Below are positions 53,373-62,828 of a stretch of 64,000 nucleotides of DNA, piece after piece. The stretch is from Paenibacillus montaniterrae (GTDB lineage Bacteria > Bacillota > Bacilli > Paenibacillales > Paenibacillaceae). The stretch's first letter is position 1. Every line of letters starts with the position of its first letter. The notes beneath the pieces are model-generated. The model made no database searches and was not told the origin of the DNA. It saw only the letters and a program-made list of their open reading frames with translations. The DNA is taken from contig NZ_BOSE01000010.1 of the NCBI RefSeq assembly GCF_018403185.1, positions 124,001 to 188,000 of the forward strand, in the 5' to 3' direction. The translations under genes were made by a program, and so were the position numbers.

Positions 53373-54500
53373 ATGAGAACGGAGGCGAAAAGCCCACTGG
53401 TAGCATTTTTGCTATCTTTTATTCCCGGAGTCGGGCATCTTTATATCGGCAGAGTATTTCGCTTTATATTATATGCGGGCGGATTCTCGGCTCCAATCGC
53501 TTTTCTGCTGCTCATCGCATTAATGGAAGGCTATACTGATGAAACATTCATTTTTGTGATGCTATTGATTTCGGTGTTTTTCGGCGCGATTAATTTTCTC
53601 GACATGCTGGTTACCATTGCAGGCGGCAAGCATAGCGCCTTTCGACCGCAAGCTGAGCTGCACAACGGCATAATGGTGGAGGCCGACCCGCTGACCTATA
53701 TTGAGCAGCAGGAAAAAGCGAAGGTGATGATGCTGTCCATTGTGCCGGGGCTGGGTCATATGTATATGGGGCTTTTACAGCGCGGCATCACCCTGTTGAT
53801 TACATTCGCAGCAAGCTTTGGTATTGTACTGTTTACCGCTGTTGTGCTGGACGCGCCAATACTCCTTATACTGTGGCTGGCACTGCCCATCATATGGATT
53901 TACGGCATATTTGATGCGATGAGCCTGCTTAACCGCAAGCAAAAAGGAGAAGATTTGGTAGACCAGTCGCTATTTGTATACATTGAGCAGCACCTGGCAA
54001 GCGGCAAAAAAAGCCGCGGCGCAGCGATGGTGTTGTCGATTTTTCCCGGCGCGGGACATTTATATATCGGCTTGCAGCAGCGCGGCCTGCAGCTAATGGG
54101 CTTGTTTTTGCTAGGGGTATTTATTATGGATCAGCTTCGCTTGACATTATTTTTATTTTTGCTGCCGATGCTGTGGTGCTATGCATTTTTTGATGTAATG
54201 GTTCAACTGCGCAGGCTTGATGAAGATCAGATCAAGGACGATCCTATCGTTATGTCAATTGCTCCATATCAGCGCTGGATTGGCGCCGGACTGTTAGTAG
54301 TCGGCATTTATTATTTGCTGGATCGGGTGGCAAGAAGCTGGATCGAACACTACTTTCCTGCATGGATGTCGCAATATTACGAAATTAAATATATGCTGCC
54401 GACGGTCGTGATCGCGTTTATATTAATTTTGCTGGGCATCAAGCTGTTGTTTGGAACATCCGGCTCCAGCAAAAAATATAGGAATAAGGGGGAACAGTAA
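53373..54500 (+). CDS. membrane protein with three TM2-like repeats
   Basis: Protein of 375 residues with about eight to ten helices. Three internal repeats carry the same motif: SFIPGVGHLYIGRVFR (about 14), SIVPGLGHMYMGLLQR (about 125) and SIFPGAGHLYIGLQQR (about 225). Each is followed by two hydrophobic helices, like three fused TM2-type hairpins. Function unknown. It belongs to the ECF operon, so a role in envelope stress is inferred. The last gene starts within its stop (TAATG). Confidence 0.8.
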   Translation: MRTEAKSPLVAFLLSFIPGVGHLYIGRVFRFILYAGGFSAPIAFLLLIALMEGYTDETFIFVMLLISVFFGAINFLDMLVTIAGGKHSAFRPQAELHNGIMVEADPLTYIEQQEKAKVMMLSIVPGLGHMYMGLLQRGITLLITFAASFGIVLFTAVVLDAPILLILWLALPIIWIYGIFDAMSLLNRKQKGEDLVDQSLFVYIEQHLASGKKSRGAAMVLSIFPGAGHLYIGLQQRGLQLMGLFLLGVFIMDQLRLTLFLFLLPMLWCYAFFDVMVQLRRLDEDQIKDDPIVMSIAPYQRWIGAGLLVVGIYYLLDRVARSWIEHYFPAWMSQYYEIKYMLPTVVIAFILILLGIKLLFGTSGSSKKYRNKGEQ

Positions 54501-55219
54501 TGCAGACTTCTTATTCGGAGCAGCATACTTCCCGGCAGCAAACATCCGGGCACCATACAATGGAAGATGATAAAAATATACTGCTCAAGGACAGAGTATG
54601 GAAAATTGGCACCTACTCCATGGGGATAACATTAATCGGGATTGGTCTTGCCTTTGCAGCTTCATTATGGCAGGCTGTAACAGCCTACGAGCTGCTGCTG
54701 TGGCTGGCGCCTATTATATTTATTGTTCTGGGACTAGAGCTGATGATTATCCATGCTCCACGATTTTCACGCAAATACAAAATAGAATACAACTGGCTCA
54801 GCTTGTTTTTTGTTGGCTGTGTAGGGGTAGGAGCACTTATTTTGGCTGCTGTTCTTTCAACGGGTGTGCTGGATGAGGTTAACGAGGCATTTAACATAAA
54901 AGATCGCAGCATTTATATCGAAGAAAGCGCAGAGCTGAGCGATCAGTCGATAGAAAAGGTTGTCATAAGAAGTCAGCTGGGCTATGAAGTTCGGCAGCAG
55001 CCTGACATTAATGAAATTTCCTTGCTCGGCACTGTACAGTATGAAGCGCGTGATCCGGTTAAGCTGGCCGATCAGCAGCTGCTAAAGACTAAACAGGTCG
55101 GCAATGTGCTGTACATTTTCATTCAAAATTTGGAGTATGAAAGCAATCACTTTGCTTCCAGCTATGTTCGCAGTCAGCTTGTGTTGAACTTGCCTGACCA
55201 CCTGGAAGTAGAAGAGTAG
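54500..55219 (+). CDS. hypothetical membrane protein of the ECF operon
   Basis: Protein of 239 residues. A hydrophilic N-terminus (1-35, His/Gln/Ser-rich), three membrane helices (about 40-60, 65-85, 97-120), and a C-terminal soluble domain rich in beta strands. The layout of helices followed by a small beta-rich domain recalls LiaF-type proteins, but I see no motif to prove it. It is the last gene of the unit, coupled by a one-base overlap. Confidence 0.75.
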   Translation: MQTSYSEQHTSRQQTSGHHTMEDDKNILLKDRVWKIGTYSMGITLIGIGLAFAASLWQAVTAYELLLWLAPIIFIVLGLELMIIHAPRFSRKYKIEYNWLSLFFVGCVGVGALILAAVLSTGVLDEVNEAFNIKDRSIYIEESAELSDQSIEKVVIRSQLGYEVRQQPDINEISLLGTVQYEARDPVKLADQQLLKTKQVGNVLYIFIQNLEYESNHFASSYVRSQLVLNLPDHLEVEE

Positions 55220-55232
55220 TTGTGCCTGTTGA

Positions 55233-55312
55233 GGCTGTCTGAAAATCGAGAGGCTAGTGCAACCTTCACTTGTAGCCTTTTTAGGGATTTTCTGGACAGC
55301 CGCTCTTTTTTT
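55233..55312 (+). terminator. nested terminator after the ECF operon
   Basis: An inner hairpin AGGCTA/TAGCCT followed by five T lies within an outer GGCTGTC/GACAGCC stem followed by seven T. The rest of the 55220-55579 gap is A/T-rich with no gene, and carries the promoter at 55506. Confidence 0.75.
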
Positions 55313-55505
55313 ATCCTGACCTAATAGAAAGTAAAGTGTGTGTCAATTAATATAACGCAAATTAATAGATTTGTTAAGTGTTAATAAATAAATTCTTAAT
55401 GATTATAAGCCGAATACAAAAATAAAAAGCGTATTAATTTAAAGAAAAATATAGAAAATGAAAGATAATATCATTTGAATACGCTTATTTGATGGTTATT
55501 TAACT

Positions 55506-55534
55506 TTGTTAACTTATCTAACATAATTTATAGT
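55506..55534 (+). promoter_or_regulatory. promoter of the secreted asparaginases
   Basis: TTGTTA (55506-55511), exactly 17 bp, TATAGT (55529-55534). Confidence 0.65.
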
Positions 55535-55579
55535 ACTCCTCAGATTGATAGATTACTAGACAATGGGAGGACTCAGATT

Positions 55580-56944
55580 ATGGAAAGTATCGGTAAAAAA
55601 TCATGGGTGAAGAAGGCGGTCGTTCCAGCAGTTTTAGCGGCCGCTTTAGTTGTATCGATGAACTTTTCTGCAATAAGCAGCTATGTAAAGGCAGCAACCA
55701 GTCCAGCTTCAACAAACTTTGAAATTCCCGCGGTTAGTGCAGAGCATCAAGCAAATGAAAATCCGAACGTAATCGTAATCGGTACGGGCGGTACATTGGC
55801 TGGTGCAGCAACCAATGGAGATAAAACAAGCTTTCAAAGCTATCGTGCTGGCACGTATCCGATTCAGGATTTGGTGGATCAGCTCCCAGGCAAAGAAAAA
55901 ATTGCGGACGTATCGACCTATCAGTTCGGCAATAAAGGCTCAGGCGGCTACACAATCGCTGATTTGTACGATCTTTCGTTAGCGGTTGATCAAGCGTTGG
56001 AAATGTACGACGGAGCGGTTGTCACAACAGGCACCGATACGATGGAGGAGATCGCTTATTTCCTTGATCTAACGGTACAAAGTGAAAAACCGGTTGTCGT
56101 AACAGGCGCAATGAGACCGTGGGATGTCATTGGCACCGACGGCCCAGCCAATCTGTACCAAGCGATCAAAACAGCAGCCAGCGGCAAAACAGAATGGTTC
56201 GGTACGGTCATTATGCTGAATGATGTTATTTTTGCAGCTCGCGATGTAACGAAGTCCAACACGCATCGCATGGATACATTTGATTCTCCGATGCTAGGCG
56301 CGCTTGGCTATGTAGACGATGCCGGCGTTCGCATTTACCGCGCACCAGCACGCGCCGTACATGCAGGAACGGACAAATGGTCCTCGCCTTTTGATTTGAC
56401 GCAAATTAGCAAGGAGGACTTGCCGGCAGTAGAAATTGTATACAACTATCAGGAAGCAGGTGGCGGAGCTATTACAGGCTCTGTTGCTGAAGGAGCAAAA
56501 GGGATTGTCACTGCGGGAACAGGAGCAGGCGGTATTTCCAGCAAGCTTAGCGCAGCTAGAGCGACAGCTATCAGTGAGCATGAGGTCGTGTTCGTATCGA
56601 CTTCCCGCACAGGCTCAGGCTCCGTGTACAGCTCTGGAAACGGCATTGTTTCAGGCGATAATCTTGATCCGCAGCATGCGCGCATGATGCTGCTGCTATC
56701 GCTGGCCTTTACGAATGAGCTTCCTTATGCTGATAAAGTAACGAAGGTTCGTGAATGGTTCACGACATTTGGCACGCAAGAGGTTGAAATTTCGGTTGAC
56801 GCGGAAACTACGGTTCTTGTTACACCAGAGGCTGAAGCGGTAGAGACGGCTCCTGAAGCTGAAGGCTCGCAGCAAACTGAAGCCGAGGAAAGCGAGCAGC
56901 CTGCTGTAGAAGAGGAGCAAGCAGAAGCGCCGGCAGCACCATAA
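55580..56944 (+). CDS. secreted type II L-asparaginase
   Basis: Secreted enzyme of 454 residues hydrolysing asparagine to aspartate. Signal peptide to about residue 36 (VLAAALVVSM core, SYVKAA before cleavage). Catalytic Thr in IVIGTGGTLAGAA, and the Thr-Asp pair in VVTTGTDTMEEIAYFL; MRPWDVIGTDGPANLYQA is also typical. The last about 40 residues are Glu/Ala/Pro-rich with no anchor. Twelve bases separate it from the start region of the second copy. The core of the two is over 80 percent alike by eye. Confidence 0.92.
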   Translation: MESIGKKSWVKKAVVPAVLAAALVVSMNFSAISSYVKAATSPASTNFEIPAVSAEHQANENPNVIVIGTGGTLAGAATNGDKTSFQSYRAGTYPIQDLVDQLPGKEKIADVSTYQFGNKGSGGYTIADLYDLSLAVDQALEMYDGAVVTTGTDTMEEIAYFLDLTVQSEKPVVVTGAMRPWDVIGTDGPANLYQAIKTAASGKTEWFGTVIMLNDVIFAARDVTKSNTHRMDTFDSPMLGALGYVDDAGVRIYRAPARAVHAGTDKWSSPFDLTQISKEDLPAVEIVYNYQEAGGGAITGSVAEGAKGIVTAGTGAGGISSKLSAARATAISEHEVVFVSTSRTGSGSVYSSGNGIVSGDNLDPQHARMMLLLSLAFTNELPYADKVTKVREWFTTFGTQEVEISVDAETTVLVTPEAEAVETAPEAEGSQQTEAEESEQPAVEEEQAEAPAAP

Positions 56945-56971
56945 TGAAAGAGGAGCGTGAAGGAAATGAGC

Positions 56972-58891
56972 ATGACTCGCACAAGCGTTAGGAAGCGTCT
57001 CTTTCTTTCTCTCCTCGTCGCTGCGCTTTTAGCAGCTACATGGAGCGTTGGCAAAGTTAGCGACGTACTTGCAGCAACAGACACAGCAGCAGCGGAAGCG
57101 GAGGTGACGGTACCCGCCTTTCCAATTCCGGCAATAAGCGCCCAGCATCAAGCCAATGAAAATCCGAACGTGATCGTAATCGGCACAGGCGGCACATTGG
57201 CTGGTGCGGCAACGAATGGAGATAAAACAAGCTTTCAAAGCTATCGTGCCGGTACGTATCCGATTCAGGATATGGTGGATCAGCTTCCGGGCAAGGAAAA
57301 AATTGCTGATGTCTCGACTTATCAATTTGGCAACAAAGGCTCAGGCGGCTACACGATCGCTGATTTGTACGATTTGTCGCTAGCGGTCGAGCAGGCGCTG
57401 GAAACGTACGATGGCGCTGTTGTGACAACAGGCACTGATACGATGGAGGAGATCGCTTATTTCCTTGATCTGACGGTGCAAAGTGAAAAGCCGGTCGTTG
57501 TGACGGGCGCAATGAGACCATGGGATGTGATTGGCACAGACGGGCCTGCCAATTTGTATCAAGCGATTAAAACAGCAGCAAGCGGCAAAACCAAATGGTA
57601 TGGCACTGTCATTATGCTGAATGATACCATTCATGCAGCACGTGAGGTTACCAAGTCCAATACGCATCGCATGGATACATTCGAAACTGCTATGTTCGGC
57701 GCGCTTGGCTATGTGGATGACGCAGGTGTACGCATGTATCGCTTGAACGGACGAGCGATGAAAGCGGGCACTGAGGAATGGAAGACGCCGTTTAATTTGA
57801 AGACAATTAATAAAAGTGAGTTGCCGCTAGTAGGGATTGTGTACAACTATCAGGAAGCAGGTGGTGGAGCGATAAAAGGGCTTGTTGCGGAAGGTGCAAA
57901 AGGAATTGTTACTGCTGGAACAGGAGCAGGCGGCATCAGCTCCGCGCTTTCAGCAGCACGCGCAGCCGCTGTTCGCGACAATGGCGTCGTATTCGTCTCT
58001 ACCTCGCGGACGGGCTCAGGCTCCGTGTACAGCTCCGGCAATGGCATCATTTCCGGCGACAATCTGGATCCGCAGCATGCACGGATTATGCTAATGTTAA
58101 CTTTGGCGTTTACCGATGATTTTGAGCAAATGAAAGCATGGTTTGCCACTGTAGGAACACAGGAGGTGGAAGTTAATGTCGAGCAGGGAGAAGAGCCAAC
58201 GCCAACGCCGACTGCTCCGCCTGTTACGAGTCCACCTGTTACGAGTCCGCCAGTGACAAGCCCGGCACCGACTACCCCTGGTGAAGGAGTGCCGACGCCA
58301 ACGCCGACCTCAACGCCAACAGCAAGCCCTGATCCAGGAGAAGAAATCCCGGATATAGTCTTTACGGATACGAAGGGGCACTGGGCTGAACAAGCGATAG
58401 CTGAAGCGGTCAGTTTAAAAATTGTAGAAGGCTATGCCGACGGCAGCTTTAGACCGAACGGCGATGTTACTCGAGCCGAGTATACAGTTATGCTGATGCG
58501 TCTGCTGGGCACGACAGAGGACTCCGTCTCACCAACCGCATTTACTGATGAGACAGCAATCGGTCCATGGGCGAAGCCGGCGGTAGCTGCAGCGGTAAGC
58601 AAAGGAATTATTACCGGATACAGCGACGGCTCATTCCAGCCGAATCGCAATATTAACCGCATGGAGCTTGTCCTGATGGCTGCAAGAGCGATGGAGCTGG
58701 ATAGCTCGTCATTCAGCTCGACCACATTTGCCGATGATCAGCAAATTGCGGCGTGGGCCAAGCCAGCGGTAGCCGCTGCAACTAGCAAGGGCATTATTCA
58801 AGGCAAAGCAAATAATCGCTTTGACCCGACCGGCACAGCAACCCGCGCTGAAGCCATCACGATTATACTAAATATAAACAACGCACGATAA
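56972..58891 (+). CDS. S-layer-anchored L-asparaginase
   Basis: Protein of 639 residues: signal peptide (LFLSLLVAALLAATW core), asparaginase domain (about 45-410) nearly identical in its motifs to the upstream gene, a Thr/Pro/Ser linker (about 415-465) with PPVTSPPVTSP repeats, and three SLH repeats at the C-terminus, each with an FTD/FAD start and a GYxDGSFxPN-type loop, the third being less conserved (GKANNRFDP). SLH repeats bind cell-wall polymers, so the enzyme is displayed on the surface. AAGGA 7 bp upstream supports ATG 56972; ATG 56966 and GTG 56957 are less likely. Confidence 0.9.
   Translation: MTRTSVRKRLFLSLLVAALLAATWSVGKVSDVLAATDTAAAEAEVTVPAFPIPAISAQHQANENPNVIVIGTGGTLAGAATNGDKTSFQSYRAGTYPIQDMVDQLPGKEKIADVSTYQFGNKGSGGYTIADLYDLSLAVEQALETYDGAVVTTGTDTMEEIAYFLDLTVQSEKPVVVTGAMRPWDVIGTDGPANLYQAIKTAASGKTKWYGTVIMLNDTIHAAREVTKSNTHRMDTFETAMFGALGYVDDAGVRMYRLNGRAMKAGTEEWKTPFNLKTINKSELPLVGIVYNYQEAGGGAIKGLVAEGAKGIVTAGTGAGGISSALSAARAAAVRDNGVVFVSTSRTGSGSVYSSGNGIISGDNLDPQHARIMLMLTLAFTDDFEQMKAWFATVGTQEVEVNVEQGEEPTPTPTAPPVTSPPVTSPPVTSPAPTTPGEGVPTPTPTSTPTASPDPGEEIPDIVFTDTKGHWAEQAIAEAVSLKIVEGYADGSFRPNGDVTRAEYTVMLMRLLGTTEDSVSPTAFTDETAIGPWAKPAVAAAVSKGIITGYSDGSFQPNRNINRMELVLMAARAMELDSSSFSSTTFADDQQIAAWAKPAVAAATSKGIIQGKANNRFDPTGTATRAEAITIILNINNAR
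58219..58263 (+). repeat. 15 bp coding minisatellite
   Basis: Three tandem copies of about CCTGTTACGAGTCCA encode PPVTS units in the linker of the SLH-anchored asparaginase. The third has drifted. Confidence 0.8.
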
Positions 58892-58898
58892 CGCATAG

Positions 58899-58960
58899 AA
58901 TCGTCCTTTCGCAAAATGGTTGCAATATGCTTCCATTTCAAAGAAAGGACGATTTTTTTA
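58899..58960 (+). terminator. terminator after the asparaginase pair
   Basis: AATCGTCCTTTC and GAAAGGACGATT form the stem, followed by seven T. Confidence 0.88.
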
Positions 58961-59018
58961 TAGATTGATGCGGATAGGGTAACATTAAATTATTGTTATA
59001 ATCTAAAAACTGTTGTAT

Positions 59019-59046
59019 TTGATGTCGTTTCATTAGTCCATACAAT
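59019..59046 (+). promoter_or_regulatory. candidate promoter of the Lpl-type transporter
   Basis: TTGATG (59019-59024), 16 bp, TACAAT (59041-59046). A TATAAT also lies at 58997-59002, but without a good -35. Confidence 0.5.
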
Positions 59047-59087
59047 AAGGATGCAAGCAAGACATATACAAGAAAGGGGTAGCAATA

Positions 59088-60827
59088 ATGAAGCGAACTG
59101 TTAAAGGAACGAAGACGGTTGTTGCTGCACTGGCTGTGGCGCTGGCTGTTACAGGCTGCGCCGGCGGTACAAACAATGCGGGCAATGAATCCGCTTCAAA
59201 TCAAGGAGACGCAACGACTGAAAGTCCAGTTCTGACGAATCCGAAAGACTTCAAATTTGATCCGCCTGTAAATGTATCGACAGGAATTCGCTGGTCGGCA
59301 CAAGGAGAAAATGAATTCAAGGAAGGGGAAACGATCGAGGACAACTTTCATACACGTTGGATGCGCGATTCAATGGGCATTAACCTGAGCTTTGACTTTG
59401 TCGTGCCTAATTTGGAAGATTACGAGACGAAGCTTCGCTTGATGATGGCAGGCAACCAGAAGCTGCCGGATGTGTTCACCTCGAAGGTTGAAATGGTAAG
59501 CGATATGATCTCTGCTGACAAAATTCAGCCGCTTGATGAATATATTGATCAATACTTGTCCGACAATCTGAAAGCGATTTACGAGAAATATCCGGATGTC
59601 TTGTATCCTGTTACGCGTGACGGCAAAATTTACGGACTGCCAAACTTGTACGCGATGGACGAAGGCACAGTTATGTGGGTGCGCGAGGATTGGCTGCAAA
59701 ATCTAAACTTGGAAGCGCCTACAACGATTGATGAGCTGACAGAGGTGCTGCGCGCCTTCACGGAGGATGACCCTGACGGCAACAATCAGGACGACACGCT
59801 TGGCATGGCCGTTTCCTTGAAGGAAGGTCCATATAACTGGATGTCTACGGCAGATGGACTTGTCGGCGCATTCGGCAATCATATGCCTTCCAAGTATATT
59901 TGGGAGTATTGGAATCCTGATGAAAATGGCGAGCTCGTGTACAATGCCATCCAACCGAGTGTTAAACAATTTCTGGCACAAATGAGAGATTGGATGTCCA
60001 AAGGATATATTGATCCGGAAGCGGGCATTAAGGATGCAGGTAAAGCGAGTGAGATTGCGGCAAGCGGTCAAGCCGGAATTATATTCGGACCGCCATGGAT
60101 GGACGGTTATCCGCTAGGCGGCGTAGAAGGCTTCAAGGCATATCCGCTTCCGTCAGGTCCTGACGGACAGCAAGCGCGTGCTGAAAAAACGATGGTTAGA
60201 GACTATCTCATTTTCAACAAGGACTTCAAAAATGTGGACGCGATCTTCGGCTACATTAACAAGATTTATGCTGCGTACTTCGGCGAGGAGGATCCTCATT
60301 TCGATGAATCGCTGCGTCACGGATGGATGGAAGGCTACGACTACGTAACGCATGAAGGAAAGGTTTATCGCAGCAATTTTGCCGAGCATGGCGTGCCAAG
60401 CGAGAAATGGCCGAAGCCTGGCGATGACACCGTAACGTACGGTTTGACACTGCCGTTTCTGAACGGAATTGTGCCTTTCCAAAGTGACGCTGCATTCCAG
60501 AAGTTCCTCGATAATCCGGATGCAGAGCCGGCCAATATGGCGGAAATTAGCGTATCGAAAGCAAAACCGCGCATGCTGGAGGCTGGTCTTGTACGTATTT
60601 CGCAAAATGAAAATACAATCGTCAACTACTTCAACGGCCCGCCTACGAAAACGATGGTATCTAAAGGCGAGCTGCTAATTAAGCTGATGACTGAAAGCTA
60701 TTTGAAAATCATTTACGGCAACGAACCGATCGACTACTTTGATACATTCGTGCAGGAGTGGAAGAAAAACGGCGGAGATGAAATAACGAAAGAAGTAAAT
60801 GAATGGTATAAGAGCGTGACGCAGTAA
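59088..60827 (+). CDS. LplA-like extracellular binding lipoprotein
   Basis: Solute-binding lipoprotein of 579 residues. Signal peptide with lipobox AVTGC (Cys about 24) and a Asn/Ser-rich tether. The large size and motifs such as LPDVFTS and YGLPNLYAMDEGTVMWVREDWL fit the LplA group, which works with LplB/YtcP permeases. GAAAGGGG precedes the ATG. The two permease genes follow directly. The substrate is probably a complex saccharide; nothing here identifies it. Confidence 0.9.
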   Translation: MKRTVKGTKTVVAALAVALAVTGCAGGTNNAGNESASNQGDATTESPVLTNPKDFKFDPPVNVSTGIRWSAQGENEFKEGETIEDNFHTRWMRDSMGINLSFDFVVPNLEDYETKLRLMMAGNQKLPDVFTSKVEMVSDMISADKIQPLDEYIDQYLSDNLKAIYEKYPDVLYPVTRDGKIYGLPNLYAMDEGTVMWVREDWLQNLNLEAPTTIDELTEVLRAFTEDDPDGNNQDDTLGMAVSLKEGPYNWMSTADGLVGAFGNHMPSKYIWEYWNPDENGELVYNAIQPSVKQFLAQMRDWMSKGYIDPEAGIKDAGKASEIAASGQAGIIFGPPWMDGYPLGGVEGFKAYPLPSGPDGQQARAEKTMVRDYLIFNKDFKNVDAIFGYINKIYAAYFGEEDPHFDESLRHGWMEGYDYVTHEGKVYRSNFAEHGVPSEKWPKPGDDTVTYGLTLPFLNGIVPFQSDAAFQKFLDNPDAEPANMAEISVSKAKPRMLEAGLVRISQNENTIVNYFNGPPTKTMVSKGELLIKLMTESYLKIIYGNEPIDYFDTFVQEWKKNGGDEITKEVNEWYKSVTQ

Positions 60828-60912
60828 CGAAATATTCGCTAATAGATAGACAGGAGGGGGATATCCCCCTCCCCATTCATAAGAACTGCTAGAGATTGGA
60901 AGGTGGAAGAGG

Positions 60913-61866
60913 ATGAGCAATCCAACAGTTGCTGCCGATACGCTTAAGCGACAACCGAAGCGGAGCAGATTCAAATCGTATATACGCAAAACATGGCCGC
61001 TTCATGTGCTGCTGCTGCCTGCAGTCGTTATTGCATTCATTTATAATTACATCCCGATTATGGGAATTGTGATCGCGTTTAAAGATTACAAGCCGTGGCT
61101 TGGTCTCGGTGGTTCGCCGTGGGTAGGTCTCGATCATTTCCGATATTTGTTCGAATATCCCGACGGCATGCAAATTATTCGCAATACATTGATTATCGCG
61201 TTTGCCAAAATCGTTACGCAAATGTTTATTCCCGTAATCTTTGCCTTATTGCTAAATGAGATTCGAATAAAATGGTTTAAGCGTACCGCTCAAACCTTCG
61301 TATATTTGCCTCACTTTCTGTCCTGGGTTATTCTCGGCGGCATATTCGTCGACATATTGTCGATTCGCGGCGGCATTGTCAATCGATTTTTAGGTATGTT
61401 TGGCATCGACCCGATCTCATTCCTATCTAATGGCGATTGGTTCCGCGTTACAGTGGTCGTGTCCGACGCGTGGAAGGACTTCGGCTTCTCTGCGATCATC
61501 TTCCTTGCGGCGATTGCTGCAACTAGTCCTTCCTTGTATGAAGCGGCTGAAATTGATGGAGCGAACCGCTGGCAGCAGGTCATTCACGTTACGCTGCCTG
61601 CAATTACGCCAATTTTTATCGTAGTGGCCACTCTGTCACTCGGTCGAGTGCTGGATGCAGGCTTTGACCAGATATTCAACCTGTACAATCCGCTTGTCTA
61701 CAATAAAGGCGATATTATTGATACGTTCGTCTATCGAGTCGGCTTGCTGGGCAGCCAGTACAGCTTTGCGACGGCAATCGGCTTCTTTAAATCGATTATC
61801 GGCTTCATTATGATCGTAATCAGTTATCGGCTCGCTTATAAATTGGCGAATTACCGAATCTTCTAG
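60913..61866 (+). CDS. LplB-like ABC permease
   Basis: Permease of 317 residues with about six helices. Family features: RKTWPLHVLLLPAVVIAFIYNYIPIMGIVIAFKDY near the start and the EAA loop YEAAEIDGANRWQQVIHVTLP (about 215). GGAAGGTGGAAGAGG precedes the ATG. It pairs with the permease 15 bp downstream. No ATPase gene is nearby. Confidence 0.92.
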   Translation: MSNPTVAADTLKRQPKRSRFKSYIRKTWPLHVLLLPAVVIAFIYNYIPIMGIVIAFKDYKPWLGLGGSPWVGLDHFRYLFEYPDGMQIIRNTLIIAFAKIVTQMFIPVIFALLLNEIRIKWFKRTAQTFVYLPHFLSWVILGGIFVDILSIRGGIVNRFLGMFGIDPISFLSNGDWFRVTVVVSDAWKDFGFSAIIFLAAIAATSPSLYEAAEIDGANRWQQVIHVTLPAITPIFIVVATLSLGRVLDAGFDQIFNLYNPLVYNKGDIIDTFVYRVGLLGSQYSFATAIGFFKSIIGFIMIVISYRLAYKLANYRIF

Positions 61867-61881
61867 ACAGGGAGGTGCGAC

Positions 61882-62760
61882 ATGCGATATTACTCCAATA
61901 CGTACAAAGTATTTCAAGTGTTCAACTATATTTTTATTGGACTGCTCAGCTTGGCATGCATTATGCCGCTCGTTCATATTTTGGCGGTGTCGCTCAGCTC
62001 TCGCGATGCGGCAACAGCCAATATCGTCAACTTTATACCAATAGATTTCACGCTGGCGGCTTATAAGGAGACGCTGGGCAACGACAATTTCCTGCGCGCC
62101 TTATGGATCGGCGTACAGCGCACTGTGCTTGGCACCGTTCTGTCAATCGGAATTACGATGATGGCGGCCTACTCATTATCCAAGGAAAATTATCGGTTCC
62201 GCGGCAGAAACATTTATTCCTGGTACTTCATCGTCATTATGCTGTTCAACGGCGGTCTTATTCCGACCTATCTGGTTGTAAGCAATACTGGCTTGATGGA
62301 CACGATTTGGGCGCTTGTTGTTCCGACAGCGGTAAATGTATGGAATATGATTTTGATGCTCAACTTCTTCCGTAATTTGCCGCCGGAGCTGGAGGAAGCA
62401 GCGCTGATCGATGGCGCGGGGCATTTCCGTACATTATTTTCCATATTTATTCCAGTTTCGATGCCATCAGTCGCAACTATTCTGCTGTTTACGATGGTTA
62501 TGCACTGGAACTCCTGGTTTGATGGCATTATTTATATGACGAAAATACAGGATTATCCGCTTGCATCATTTCTTCATACGATTGTTGTAAAGGAGAACTT
62601 TTCCGAGGTCGGAGTTGACCTGGCGGCCTTAAACCAAATTTCGAACCGCACCGTTAAGTCATCGCAAATCTTTATCGGAGCGCTGCCAATCCTGCTTGTT
62701 TATCCGTTTTTACAAAAATATTTTGTGAAGGGCATCGTAATGGGTTCAGTAAAAGGGTAA
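61882..62760 (+). CDS. YtcP/LplC-like ABC permease
   Basis: Permease of 292 residues with about six helices, partner of the preceding one. EAA loop: ELEEAALIDGAGHFRTLFSIFIPV (about 180). It ends FVKGIVMGSVKG, the usual C-terminus of this family. AGGGAGGTG precedes the ATG. Confidence 0.92.
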   Translation: MRYYSNTYKVFQVFNYIFIGLLSLACIMPLVHILAVSLSSRDAATANIVNFIPIDFTLAAYKETLGNDNFLRALWIGVQRTVLGTVLSIGITMMAAYSLSKENYRFRGRNIYSWYFIVIMLFNGGLIPTYLVVSNTGLMDTIWALVVPTAVNVWNMILMLNFFRNLPPELEEAALIDGAGHFRTLFSIFIPVSMPSVATILLFTMVMHWNSWFDGIIYMTKIQDYPLASFLHTIVVKENFSEVGVDLAALNQISNRTVKSSQIFIGALPILLVYPFLQKYFVKGIVMGSVKG

Positions 62761-62828
62761 GCATAACGCTCTTCGCCGATTTTCATGTAAACTAGACTTG
62801 AACATCTACGAGGAGCGGAGGTTTTACT

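Noticed and set aside
55580..58891. Asparaginase pair as an assembly duplication
   Set aside because: The copies differ at many scattered positions and have quite different ends, which fits an old gene duplication.
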